From NCBI GenBank assembly GCA_022985045.1, contig CM040964.1, positions 4,519,505 to 4,583,504 of the forward strand: a stretch of 64,000 nucleotides of DNA, given 5' to 3'. The notes beneath the pieces were generated by a model, which ran no database searches, was not told the DNA's origin, and saw only the letters and a list, made by a program, of their open reading frames with translations. Source of the stretch: Macadamia tetraphylla. Lineage: Eukaryota > Streptophyta > Magnoliopsida > Proteales > Proteaceae. Numbering within the stretch: position 1 is the stretch's first letter; every line of letters starts with the position of its first letter. Shown one piece after another: positions 11,695 to 24,200 of this stretch. The translations under genes were made by a program, and so were the position numbers.

Positions 11695-11850
11695 ACAGTC
11701 CACCACTAAAAATAAATACGTCATGGTATTGAACAAGAGGTCTTCTTCAACAAGTTCACAACCATGAGATTGTCGCTCTCAACAAGGGTGTGTGGATGGA
11801 GATCTAGATCCAAAATGAGAGATTTTCTAAGAGTAAGAATTTGAGCACGG
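11695..11850 (-). mobile_element. Second LINE RNase H fragment
   Basis: The minus-strand translation contains RAQILTLRKSLILDLDLHPH then LVESDNLMVVNLLKKTSCS, again the RVT_3 RNase H signature (ESDNLxVVNLL). It is short, with stops after the conserved part. It may belong to the same decayed insertion as 10366-10735 or to a separate copy. Around it, the segment near 11155-11230 is repeated imperfectly at 12045-12125 (GAAGGAT..AGTT ... CATAGGTCATG). Confidence 0.7.
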
Positions 11851-13053
11851 TACCCAAAAAAGTCCATCAATTCAACCTTCCATCTATGAAAATTAGTACA
11901 CTTGAAATTTTCAAGTTATAAGGCTGGATATCACCAAAAAGATAAATGAAATATAGAGGTCAAAGAATTAAAAAAAAAAAAAAAAAAAAAGCTTCAAACT
12001 TATTAGTCGTTTCTAAATGTTGTCCCTATATATTTATGCTCCAAGTGCATATGAAGGATAAAGTTCCCATTGTGACATAGGTCATGTTTGCATAATATAT
12101 ATGTTTTTTTCCATCACAACTTTATTTCGTTTTTCATTTTTTGAAAACACACACACACACCCAAAAAAAGAAAAAAAAAAAAAATCTAAGATTGCTCATA
12201 AGTCCTACATACACATAATGGGATCCTACGCATTAGGACTTGACTCGACTTGGTGACTCGGACGACCTTTTTTCTTATTTTTTATTTTTAATATCTTCCT
12301 TCTTCTCATTCTCCGAGTTATAAGAAGTCGAGACCATGATTGCTTCATTGGTGATAAGAAAAAAGGGAGCTAATATCGAATACAAACTAACATTTTAGGG
12401 TTTCCAAACTATGCTTGGGAAACAAGGTTCCAACAAACATTGCTTCAAAGGGGCTGATGTGCATGCATATTTAACTCCGGCAACCTAACCCTTCCTTCTT
12501 TGTAAAGGATTAGTGGGATTTTTCTATCCCTTTTTTAAAATAGCATATAAATTTTAATTTTTTTGTTTTAGTTCGTTTGCCTCCCTTCCATTGCAAGTGT
12601 TTTTAGTCCAACATGAGTGAGAGGTGACGTCGAAGCAAGCAAGCCAACTGGAGCTTAAGAAATCCCTAAAAATGGAGTTCCTAGTGAAGTCATTCGACAA
12701 TCAACACCAACACCCGCTGCATATATCTCCCCGTCACTGTCTGTCATGCACGAGAACCATTTCCTCCATCTCTTCCAACAGGTCATCCTCAAAATTGAGA
12801 ATGTCTATTAGGGCCTTGGGAAGGGACGTTGGGATTCATGTTGGAGGGGGGTGTCGTGGGAGGAGATGGGAGTAATTAGGGATTTTGAAGTATCATGGTA
12901 TAAAGAAAGGTGAGGTACGGGTGTTAATGGGTTTGGTTTTGGTGTAGACAGTTTGATTCGGTTCGGTGCAATAATTTTTAGGTAAAACCAAAACCGAATC
13001 ATTTAATCAACGGTTTCATATATTAAAATCGTTTAAAATCAAAATTGAAACAT
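11851..13053. other. Spacer with simple-sequence runs
   Basis: I see no coding region. It holds A-rich and CA-rich runs (11971-11990, 12146-12185) and, from about 12925, sequence rich in GGTTTGGTTTTGG and AAACCGAATC of the kind found in old hAT-type repeats. That sequence is broken at 13057 by the Harbinger-like element. Confidence 0.4.
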
Positions 13054-13231
13054 TTAGGGTCCGTTTGATAACGTTTCTGCCGTTTATGTGTCAAGAAAAA
13101 ACATAAACATAAATTTCAATTTCTAGGAACATAAACGGTTTTGTAGGTGTTTGATAAACCTTGTTTCTGGAAATATTTTTTCAACATGCAAGTTAAGCTC
13201 CACCTGCGATTTCACCAGCGATATGGCATCG

Positions 13232-13233
<2 letters not shown>

Positions 13234-13271
<38 letters not shown>
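13234..13271. repeat. (GA)n microsatellite
   Basis: A GA tract within the Harbinger-like element, just past the lectin membrane segment. Confidence 0.9.
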
Positions 13272-13272
<1 letters not shown>

Positions 13273-13275
13273 CAG

Positions 13276-13990
13276 ATTGGCCAACAATCCCCAATAATGC
13301 CAAACCCACCACCCCGACCACCATCTTCCACAACTTCAGATTCCTCTTTTTGGGTAGAGCCTCCACCGATAGCTCCCACCAGAGAACGCAGTTCAACTGT
13401 GTAAGCGCACCCATCGATGCAGAGAACCCCATGTGAGAGTATATGTTCACAAAATCCTTGAGGTTTATCTTCTCACTGAGAATCGGGCTTCTAGGCTTTG
13501 GAAAACCTTTGTTGGCCATGTAAACCTCCATCAGTTTCGCCTTCCAATTGTATTGGACCCAAACAGAGTAGTACTTCGGATTTTTTGGTGCAATCTCGAC
13601 CCCAAATTTGGAGAGCGACACCGTCTTGTTTGATTTGACGCTGTTGATGTTCAGACCTATGTGGTTGCCATCCGGGTCAAAGTCTTACTTCAAGGTATCG
13701 AGTTCAATGGCAACAATCTTGTTGGATGAGTTTCCATCGAGGGTCGCATTCGTGAGCCCCAATCACTAGCCAAAGCTAGCCGACAGGATATTTAGATCTG
13801 CGTCGATAAGGAAAGCGAAGGCCTCATCGACGGATTGGTTGGAAAGTTTGTAGATATTTATGAGGAAGGTAGAGTTGAAGGAGGCCACAATGTCCACAAG
13901 TCTGTTTCCGGAAACGGAAAAACGTGTTAAACTTGTTTCGTCAGAATCGGTTCTTGAACCACAAATCAAAATAAATTTATATTTCTATTC
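13276..13990 (-). pseudogene. L-type lectin (LecRK-like) domain fragment
   Basis: The minus-strand translation follows the order of a legume-lectin domain. It reads VDIVASFNSTFLINIYKLSN, AFAFLIDADLNILSASFG, then LGLTNATLDGNSSNKIVAIE, LDTLK, DFDPDGNHIGLNINSVKSNK, WVQYNWKAKLMEVYM, and finally MGFSASMGALTQLNCVLWWE. A basic linker and a hydrophobic segment (LWKMVVGVVGLALLGIVG) then resemble the transmembrane region of lectin receptor kinases. In-frame stops lie near 13683 and 13760, and no kinase domain is present. In intact relatives the lectin domain is extracellular. Here it is a dead fragment enclosed by transposon ends. The lectin call is firm; the LecRK subtype is inferred from the membrane segment. 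Confidence 0.8.
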
Positions 13991-14106
13991 CTAGAAATAG
14001 GTGAAACGAAACAGGTTTACCAAACGCTTTTGTTCTTGTTTCTCCGTTTCTTGAAACAGAAAACCACATAAACAGCTGAAACACACCGTTATCAAACAGA
14101 CCCTTA

Positions 14107-14690
14107 ATAAATAGTTTCATAGTTTCAATATAATAGTTTGATTTGATATATTCTTCAAGAAGAAGCTACCACTGTTAGACTAAGCTAGTTTTTGTACATG
14201 CGCTCTTTCTAATAATGAGGTATTGGGTTCAGAGTGACACATTCTCTCGAATCTAGCGTTGTGTATTGGGTTGGGATCCTCTCCAACATCAACGGCCCTT
14301 CAACGACCAATCCAAATGCTGGAAAGATTTGGACACACATCCCCAAGTATTGGCAGATGTTGAGATATGTGAGCAAACCCCTGTAGTCTTTGGATGATCA
14401 TTGGAGGGACATTGGAGAGGAACCTCATCCCTGTGTATTCCATGTGGATGATTTATTATCTGCACAACCAATGTGAAACGTATAGATTATTTTCTATACA
14501 ACTGTAGTGGGAAACTCTCTCACAAGTTTTAAATCGGAGATTTTACCCAAAAAAAAAAAAGTTTTAAATCGGAGATTTTGAATAATTATAGAGGAAGTGT
14601 ACTTGAGAATCTGAGTAATTAGGACAAGCACAAAGGGATTCAAAGAAATTAAACTTTATTCGTCAGGTTTTCATATTTTAATGCCAAAGG
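14107..14690. other. Intergenic spacer upstream of the phosphatase gene
   Basis: No coding or element signature seen, apart from a small duplication of GTTTTAAATCGGAGATTTT (14525-14580) around an A run. Confidence 0.4.
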
Positions 14691-14816
14691 ACACCATCAC
14701 ACGTGAGAGTCAGAGAGATTGAAAAGCGAAAACGGGTGCATGGGCACTGCCACGTTGCCGTTCAGTTTTTGTGCCAGCACACAGTGGCCAGGCATTTCCC
14801 GCACTCCTCCACCTCC

Positions 14817-14855
<39 letters not shown>

Positions 14856-15489
14856 TCTGTGGATCTCTCCCCTGTTGAGAGATACTACACAAAGGAGTGG
14901 AGTGACATTAGGAGCTCTCTTTTAGGGTTTCAGTTGTTTTGATTCCGTGTCGGAGAGCAGTATCTCTCTCCCTCTCTCACAATTCGGGTGAGACAATGGC
15001 GAATTCGAGCTGGATCTAGCATATCAAAAGTTCATATCTCGGTCATTCTTTTCGCATGCTCGAATCGCGAGATCTTCTATCTGAAATATTTATTCTTCAA
15101 TTACTGTTATTTTTTTCTATCCAACAGAATTGAGGATTTCAAAGCGGGATCTGTTATTGTAAGGAGTTTTCTTTCTCGTTCTTGAAGCTATACGATCCGA
15201 TTGCTGAATCACTAAAATGTTAAATTGGATTATTATAAAGTATTCAAGCAGATCTTCCTGAATTGTTCTGTTCAAGAAGCGAAAGAGTTTGAAAGGAGGA
15301 TCCATCGGTTTTTTCACTCTAGGTTTGTTTTATCGTCTGTTGATTTTAATCCATTGACATTTTTGGAGTGAATTTAAGGTTTGTCCGACGACGCCGGTTT
15401 TCCATTCGATTAATTTTGGCTGTTTATGTGCAGTTTATTTGGTTAATCGTCACAGAATTCTGGCATTTAGGACAGGATTGTTTGTTTAA
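14691..15489 (+). promoter_or_regulatory. Promoter and 5' leader region of the PP2C gene
   Basis: An ACGTG core (CACACGTGAG, 14698-14707) precedes a CT tract (14820-14852) and pyrimidine-rich sequence, common features near plant transcription starts. A short uORF, ATG GCG AAT TCG AGC TGG ATC TAG (14996-15019), precedes the main start at 15490. Whether this leader contains an intron cannot be decided by eye. An ACGTG core alone is weak evidence for ABA control. Confidence 0.45.
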
Positions 15490-18177
15490 ATGTTATGCAA
15501 CGCTAGCTTAAGGAACACAGTCGTTCAAGCTGGGCATATCAGAGTTTTTTTCAAGGGAAGGGTGCAGTCGAGGGATCTTCGCTGGGGATTGGGTGCAGGA
15601 CTTGGCGCAGAGTATCCATTAAGTCACAAATTTAGGGCGAACAAAGCGATGATGGTTGACACTGGTGCAACTGCTGAACGGGGAACCATTGTTGACACCT
15701 TGCTGGTGAAAGAAAACATGGAAGATAATGGCTGTGCTAGCGGAGGATGGGGAAGGTACTGTTAAATTACCTGCATTACCATTCTCCCATATTTTCTATT
15801 CGTTATTAGGTAGATGATTTTGATGACTTACTTGATGTCTTACCGTATCCGGTAGGAACTATGCATAAAGACTAAAATGTTTAAATTGAAAGGTCAATGT
15901 GTGTATATGGCAAGGAACATTAATGCGTAAACAGGTCAGTGTGTGTTGTAGCAAGAAACATCAGTATACAAATTCATTTAACAATTTCTATCCCCTAAAT
16001 TCTCATATATCTTATTCTTAGCTATGCTTATGACTTTTCAACTTTAGTATAGTGCAATCTCTTGTCACTCTATGCATCTTATCAGTTATCAGTGAAGGAA
16101 AATATTGGATTTAGAAATCAATTTCTCAACTATTTAATGTGGATGTTGATTTTTTTGTCAGCAACGGAGAAGCTTTCAATTTGATTAAATAGATGACCTG
16201 CAGCTGAATTTACCACTGGTTTTTTTAGTGGAGTGGAACAATCATTGGCTAAATATCAATACAAAGTTACAAACAATTGGTCTTAATATCTAATAAGACT
16301 AAGAGTCTTAATGATTCCCGAGGATATGTAAAGGCTGTTCTGGGTGAATTCACGCTGTTTGTTATGTCTTAAATTTTTGGTCTGTGACTCGGTTGAGCAT
16401 GTTGTTAAGTGGCATGATCTTTGTTTGTAGATTTCATTTGTCTAGAGTCTCCCTTTGAAGCACTTTAAATGCCTAAGGTCAAGCAAGTGGCATTTTCATC
16501 TAGTTTACATGTTGCAATCATGTCAATGTAAACTTTTGAGAGGTTTTCATATGTTCCACACTCCCACAAAGGATCTGGATGAAATATGTTACCTGACAAT
16601 ATGTACTGGATTTGTGTGGATAATTGTGTAGGAAATCATCACAGAATAGATGGCATAGTTTTTAAGTTATAAAAGGTTGATATTGGACCTAGGGTATGGT
16701 ACATTGGGCAAGTTCTTTTGCTGCAAGTAGGGGAAATATCTGTGCACATGGTAATATATTATCACCATGTGTAGAAGTTCAAATTACTGCTCTGGTTAAG
16801 CTTGGTTTGGTATAATGCAGAATACTGATTTATTACTTAAAGTTTGATAGCATCCTTGAATTTGTTTTAGGCCTTTTTTTTTTATTATTTTTTAATAAAA
16901 TATTGTAAGGGTGGCCATGCTTTTCTTTTAAAGGTAGATATCAGGTAATTTATCGTGCTCTTCTGGTAGATGAGGGTGTACCTCTGTATCCATACCCATA
17001 CCCATAGTAAATGAGCAAGGGATCATTATGCTGGTTCACCTTGGAGAATAGTGATCACTATTTTGAACTAATCAAAATAAACCCTAGCTAAACTATGAGA
17101 TAGTGGTAAGAAAAGGGTCGAACCCACAGAGAACTAAAAGGCCAAATTTACAAAGATTGAGATGAATGTTGTTTTGAAAATCAAATTTGTAACATTCAAA
17201 TTAAAACTAAGTAAGCTAATTAACAAAGATTTGAATTGATGAGAAGAATCTATCCTTAGGTTTTGAATCCGTTTTGGTATTATTACCTAATCTCTGGCTC
17301 ATACTTTGGTTCACTGAAACTACAAGTTCCAATGCAACCACAAAAATATAATCTCAGGCTACCTTAAGTATAACCTATCCTGTCAAGCACTATCATCTAT
17401 CGCTTTCGCTTAGCACGCTTAGTTTGAATGGTTAAAAGCTATCGTTAGTGTTTTCCAAAAATCACATAAAATATTATTGTTTGAATAAAATAAGTGAATC
17501 ACAGAGACATATTCTAAACTAATTTAACTATTAAAAATCATCCACAAGGGAAGGGGTCTTTAATATCAAACAATCAAGTGTGGTTAACAACCATAAATCA
17601 AATAATAATAAATCAAAACTTTATCTAATCCTAAGGATAGAAAGGGGACTTAGCCACTCATGGTGCGAATGAACGAAGGGCAGCAACGATGGTGTTCTTC
17701 CATGGAGACATGAAGACAGGTGAAGGGGTTCAACGGCGATGCGGCACGATGAGATGGTGGTGATGGAACCTTGGTGCGATGGCAATGATCTCTGCGCAAT
17801 ACTATGCAGGAGAATCTGCCCAAAAGAAGGTACGATCCAAGAAGAAGGGAGAACCGTGAAAGTGAAAAAGGAGAAAAAAACCAGCCCACAAACAATGGAG
17901 AAGCACTCCTTCAATAAGGAGTGTGTGAAAGGCCAAAAGAGAGATGGCGTGAGTGGGAGTTGTGGGAGGAGATGGAGTTGGTAGTGAGAGATCACAAACG
18001 TGGGTAGGGCGAGAGAAAATTGGGAGAGAGATGCGTGAGTAGAAGGGGAGATGGAATACGTGAGATGGGAGGAAAAGAAGGAGCATGAGTGAGAGAAGGG
18101 CGTATGAGATGGGTGAGATAAGAGAGAGAATCTAGGAGCTAGTAGGAATCTGTGAGAGAGGGAGATAGTGTAAGAGG

Positions 18178-18217
<40 letters not shown>

Positions 18218-21200
18218 TTTGGAAGGTGATATGGAGAGAAAAGAGGGATGTATTATAGGAAAAGAGATTTGGAAGGAGAAATTAGGGAGAGGGATTTTAG
18301 GACGGAGAGAAAAAGTAGAAGTGGAGTTGTGGAAGGAGGTGGAGTCGTGGGCTGAAGTTGTATTAGGGGAGAGATTTTAGGGAAAAGAGGGAAAACTATT
18401 CTAATTTGGACAAGGAGAGAGAAAAGGATGAGAAAAAGAGAGGGACGTGAGAGAGAGAGAGAGAGAGAGAGACCGTGGTTCTCTTCTTTTTTTATTTTTT
18501 TTATTCTCTTCTCTTGGAATTTCCAATTCCACCCTTGATCCCTTGCCCGTGCTTCTAGATTGAACCATCTCCATCCATTCAACATCACGTGCATATCTCT
18601 TGAAAACCCTGCAATCATAGAAATTCACAATATGTAGTCAATTTAATCATTAACATCTAATTAAAGTTAACAATTAAATAACAATTCATTAATAATTATG
18701 ACCTGATCAAATAGCTTATTCTTAGGGGGCATGTGAGTTTCTGCTGAATGGATACTTTAGATTGCGATACTTTAGATTGCCTCTATTATTTGGTTTTGTC
18801 TAAAATGGCATCAGTTATAACTTGGTGGAGCCTTTGGAATTTCGCATCCAAAACCATGAAGTTCAGTCTACGGAACATAGATTTCATTCACAGCGTAACT
18901 TTCTCTATTCCCTTTAGGGGGAGGCAGCCGTGAGCTTAACCTTGAACCATCATTGCCTATTACTTTCCCATGAGTTCATATCACTTTCCAGTCCATAAAA
19001 CCATATGTTGGAATGATTATTGGCGCCATGGATTGAATGGAACAACATTGTGAGACCCAAATATATTTACTTTCCATCATAAACAAAATATTAAGAGGGC
19101 ACCATGGTTTTAGTTGAGTGATATTATCGTCATTTTGTTTGGGGAACAAAATAGCTTTCAATTTCTTTATCTGTAATGGTATACCTGGAGTGGTCGTTCG
19201 TAACATGGTTTGAATGGAATGACATTATGGTAAGGGAAGAGCTGAGACTTTCCTTTTTGAACATGTTAAACAGGCTGGAAACTAAATGCTGAAATCTGTA
19301 GAAATAATATTCAGATATGCTGTCAGTATTGTTAATTTCATCTGCCCCTTCCAGACCCTATAGTAGCCTCATGCACTGGATTGCTTTTGCTCTCATCCAT
19401 TCTGTTTTGGAAAAAAAAGCTGATGGGCTGTATTTATTCATATTTCTCAATTTCCATCATTCATATTTACTTTCTTTGTTCATTTCTCTCATCCATTCTG
19501 TTTTGGGGGAAGAAAAAAACTGTGTATCATGATTGCAACAAGCTTTTGTGCATTAGTTCATGCAGTGAAACGTAAGCACTGCGAACATTCATTTTTTGTT
19601 CGAACATCTTGGCTGGATCATTGCCTGAAAAGAACCATGGGCCAGATGAACTATCAGTTCTACTTGTTGCCTGATTCTGGCTGGTCATAAAGGCATATGT
19701 AACTGTAACAGTGTAGAAAATTCACTACATTGAACACCCCCCCTAAAAAAAAAGTAATAGTTGTTGGATGCTGTGGATTTCTCTCCCTCTCATTCTTTCT
19801 TCCTTTGTTTCTATTTCTATTTTTTTAGTTGTTCAATATTGTTAGGTCCATTTGATTATACAATCTAGATTGACATAATTTCTGTCTTGGATGGCTAATG
19901 GAAGGCGGTACCATTGATGAATATCATGAGATGATTACTTGATTCAGCCGTAACATTGATGAATATCATGAGATGTTTACTTGATTCCTTTTCATGAATG
20001 AAAATGTTTCATGGTAAGACAACAAAAAGGTTGGCTCATGCTTTTGTTGGCTGGTTTTCAGTGAAGATGGAAGGCTGAGCTGTGGCTATTCAAGTTTCAG
20101 GGGAAAGAGGGCAAGCATGGAGGACTTCTATGATGTTAAAATGTCAAAGATTGATGATCAAACAGTCTGTCTGTTCGGAATATTTGATGGTTGGATGTTC
20201 TTTTCATTACCACTGAATTTTGGTTAGCTTGTAGTCTCAAGTATAATGTCCTAATTTGAGGGTTTCAGACGTTACCACGTTATGGGTCTCTCGTTGAAGC
20301 TTTAAGAAATCAACTGTATCTAATGAAGTATTCATCTGATTTACCTCTTCAATTTTGATGTGAAAATAGTTCTTGTGAATGGCAATTTTATCCCTCACCC
20401 TTCCAGCTCTCACAAAGGAAAATGATGGGGTAAGGGTTGCTATTGGTGGGTCGTTGAATAAATTTTGATATGTGATCATCTGTCCTGATATTCTGGTTTT
20501 ATGGCAAATTGGCAATTACCCTGAATTATTTTCAGACTTTAAATCAAGGGTTGAAGGGTCAGATTGTACTTGACCAATCTGGATTGGCTGATCTTAACTA
20601 AATTAACTTGGATCAACTGATTCTAGGTGAAGCTAAATCAGACTGGCTAAGGCCAATCCCAATTGGATCCAGACTATTCTTGAATCCTTCCTATAAATTA
20701 ATGCTGTAATCTTTTACACTTGAAGAATGGATTTCAGATTTTTATGGTCATAATCTGTCATGACAGGTCATGGTGGTTCTCGTGCGGCTGAATATTTGAA
20801 GGAACACTTATTTGAGAATCTCTTGAAGCATCCAAAATTTATGACAGATACCAAATTGGCCATAAGTGCGTTCTAGATTTTCAATTCCATATGTGTTGCA
20901 TTATCTCCTGCTTCTATATGTTTATGCATGTTCAGTTTATCCATTGCAGCCAGTGATCTGGTGCACGAAGCTGCACAATTGGAAATTAATAAAAGATGTA
21001 AATGTTGCCTTGGAACAAGTGTAACCTGATGGGAAAATAGTATCTTATTTTGTCGTTTTCTCTCTTACACTTTCTGTTATGACAATTCACAAAGCGGAGG
21101 AAAAGAAAGAAGGAAAAAATTGCCATAGACTTCGGAATACAATGGATTATATATATATATATATATATATATTAACAAAAAAAGTACTAGAACAACCCTG

Positions 21201-24200
21201 ATGTGCCAATAAATTTGCTTACTTCTTGATTTCAAGTGTGTATGCATAAGAACTCATAATTTGGTTGGGTAGCTTTGTCAGTCTAAGCTCACTACCCATT
21301 CAAGAACTTGTGATAATCTTTTTTTCCTTAAAAGGGCTAAACAAGGACTACTGGAATATATTCAGATTCTTCAAGAGATTTCATATGATTATATGAACAT
21401 GTGATATAAAACAAGGGAAAAGAACTACTGTCCCTCTTTTTTTTCATAAAGAGGCAACAAATCCAAATAACTGTTGTGGAAGTTAAGTTTTGTTCTATGT
21501 GGAGTTGTGGACTGAGTCTCTTCGAGTTTGGGAGGATACAACTTCTTTCCTTGTTCCACTGCCAAGGATGGGTGACCATCCACAATTGGTATTTGACATT
21601 TCAATCCCACTTCAATCTATAAATATGGTTGTCAATTTTACGATTTTATAGCTGGTTGATTAAATGAGTTAGGGTATTTTTTTCTCTGGTTGTGCATTGT
21701 GGGAGAATTTCCCTAACTTCTAATGAAGTCGTTGTTTTATTTCTTTGGTAATGTTGGGCAAGCTTGCAGGTGAAACATATCAAAAGACTGACATGGACTT
21801 CCTGGATGCCGAAAGCAATACTTACCGTGATGATGGTTCTACTGCTTCAACAGCAGTTTTGGTTGGAAACCATCTATATGTAGCAAATGTAGGAGATTCA
21901 CGGGCAGTAGTATCAAAAGCAGGCAAAGGTATTCTTTACATTTTAGGTTACATTTCATTTGATGGCTGGTGATGGCTTAGTAAGGGATTTCCAGATATTG
22001 TTGTGGACAAATTTAATAAATGAGTAATGTCCATATTTTTTTCTGTACAATTTACTGGATAGGAATTCTAATGGTTTTGGAAGAACATGTCCAGATGACC
22101 TTGTTTTTAAATGTCATATGCTTCCCTTTTTCTTTTTCTTTTTTTTACCTTTCATTCATTTCCAGGATTGTTTTTGTGAATGGAAACAATGTCTGGGTAA
22201 TGGTTATGGAATAGCTGGTGTTGATTGGAGGTCCAGGACTCCGGAAATGGTTATAAAAGTTTGAAGTAATGGTTATGGAATAGCTGGTGTTGATTGGAGG
22301 TCCAGGACTCCGGAAATGGTTATAAAAGTTTGAATTTGTTTAGGTAATCAGGTGGCTATTCCTGAGGTTATGTAAGTTTGAATTTGTTTAGGTATTCATG
22401 TGGCTATTCCTGGGAATGCTTGGGTACTGATATTCTGGGTGAACTTAGCACCGAGAACTGTTCTCTTGTGCTGTGCTCTGGCACTTGAGACATGGCCTAA
22501 ACAATGTAGACACTTAGCTTTCTCTTTCTTTATCAGACACATAAAACATTTTCTGTTTACCTATCACCTGCCCTTGCGGTTACCTATCTTTGTTGTTCTC
22601 TCTCTCATTGACGGTTTGAAAAATCATTGACTCCTAAATAAACGAAAGGTTTAAAATTTGAAAATGCTAATACTAGTTACAATTGAGTCTTTGTTTTTTA
22701 TATGACAACACTAAATCTTTCTCTCCCACCACCTCCAAAAAAAAAAAAAAAAAATTCCTTAGCTTTGATTTAGAATGTAACCACTAATAAATAACTACCA
22801 TATTCGCATGAAACTGATGCATCCATATAGGTTTCAATAGCAATTCAATGATCCAGATACACTCCACAGTCCTTTTCAATGATCCAGATCTGCTCCACAG
22901 TCCTCCAATCTTCTTCTCCCCATCCATTTCCCAGGACAAGGAATGTGGATTCCTTTATTTGCATGCATTCGTAAAATTTTCTTACTTTCGAGTGTTAGGG
23001 GACTGTTTCTCACTTTAGGATATAACGATCATATATTAGACTTATCCCCGAGTTGAGTAGGGTTGTACACCTAAGTGCTGCCCACTAGAGGATCATATAC
23101 CTAAAATCTAAAGTCCAAGCATTAGGACTTGACTAAATCCTTCATAGGCTTTCTTATGGCCTCAGTTAAACTAATAATGGTTCGGGATTGAGATGTTCCT
23201 TAGATGTTCCTTAGGAGTTAGTGTGCACTACAAAGTATGGAAATGGCTTCTGTTTTCTCCTTTTACATTTTTGGACTTATTCAGGATGCTTTGGCATGTC
23301 TTAAGGGTTGTTTCATTTGATCATTCATAACTGACATTCAGTTGACAACTTAACTTTATTTTTTCAAACCTAAGTAGAATTCCTGTTATTTAGACTATAT
23401 TCTGCTGGTGAGGGGTTGCCTTTGAATATTTTGAATTTTTTTATTTTCATTTTTCATTTATGTTGTTTTAGGAGATATCTAAAGACGAAAGGTACTCTAG
23501 TTGCTCACGGTCTGCTTGTTTGGTTTCTTGGACCATTTACTTTTTATTTTGCTTGCAATACTCATCAATGTATTTTTTTTTTCCTGCCACATGGTGTTGT
23601 CTGCTAGAATCTAAAGTTGCCATTCTTTTTTGTCAAGCGTCCGATCTTTGTTTATTTTATTTAGTTGACATTGGCAGACTGGGTCAGAGGAAGCAAACAA
23701 GATCTTGCTTACTTACATTAGGGCATTGTGAAATTATTTTTAACATTGCCCTTATTGAAGATACATAACTTCAGGCAGATCATGGTGTTTTACAGTGTGC
23801 CATACTGTTCTAGTAATTTTCATTCTACTCATTCCACGTATTTCTTCTTTTTATCTCCTGAAGTTTCCGTTAGCAAATCTGGATTATTTAGAAGAGTGTG
23901 GATTCTTTTGATTGCATTCACAACTAACAGAATTGTTAGTTTAGACTGAGTTCCCTGAAGATGGTTCTTGTTCTTTCTGCTGGACAGCAATACCTCTATC
24001 TGAAGATCATAAACCAAACAGAAGTGATGAGCGGAAGAGAATTGAAAGTGCTGGAGGGGTTGTTATGTGGGCAGGTAAAATTCCCACTGTTCTTGACCTA
24101 CTAATTTTTCAGCCTTAAAAGGTTATGCTAGTTTTTTCACCACGTATATCAAAGGATAGTTGTGTTTTGATCCTGTGGCTAGACTACATGTCTAGAGATG

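Larger units (their letters stand above)
13057..14103. mobile_element. Tourist/PIF-Harbinger-like element carrying a lectin gene fragment
   Basis: The left end reads GGGTCCGTTTGATAACG and the right end, reverse-complemented, GGGTCTGTTTGATAACG, giving good terminal inverted repeats. Both ends abut TTA (13054-13056 and 14104-14106). The 3-bp TTA duplication and GGGxC.GTTTGG-like terminus are characteristic of the PIF/Harbinger (Tourist) group. The element is 1047 bp, lacks any transposase frame, and most of its interior is a decayed L-type lectin domain on the minus strand. It therefore looks like a Pack-type, gene-capturing non-autonomous transposon. Confidence 0.8.

Noticed and set aside
17621..18628. 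Several long frames in both strands within PP2C intron 1
   Set aside because: Purine-rich low-complexity DNA generates open frames; residues are repetitive (Ser-Leu, Arg-Glu) and no family is recognisable.
20950..21030. Possible extra PP2C exon (TGCAGCCAGTGATCTGG...)
   Set aside because: Exon 3 joins directly in frame to exon 4 to give the expected AISETYQ..D segment; adding this piece would break the catalytic domain.
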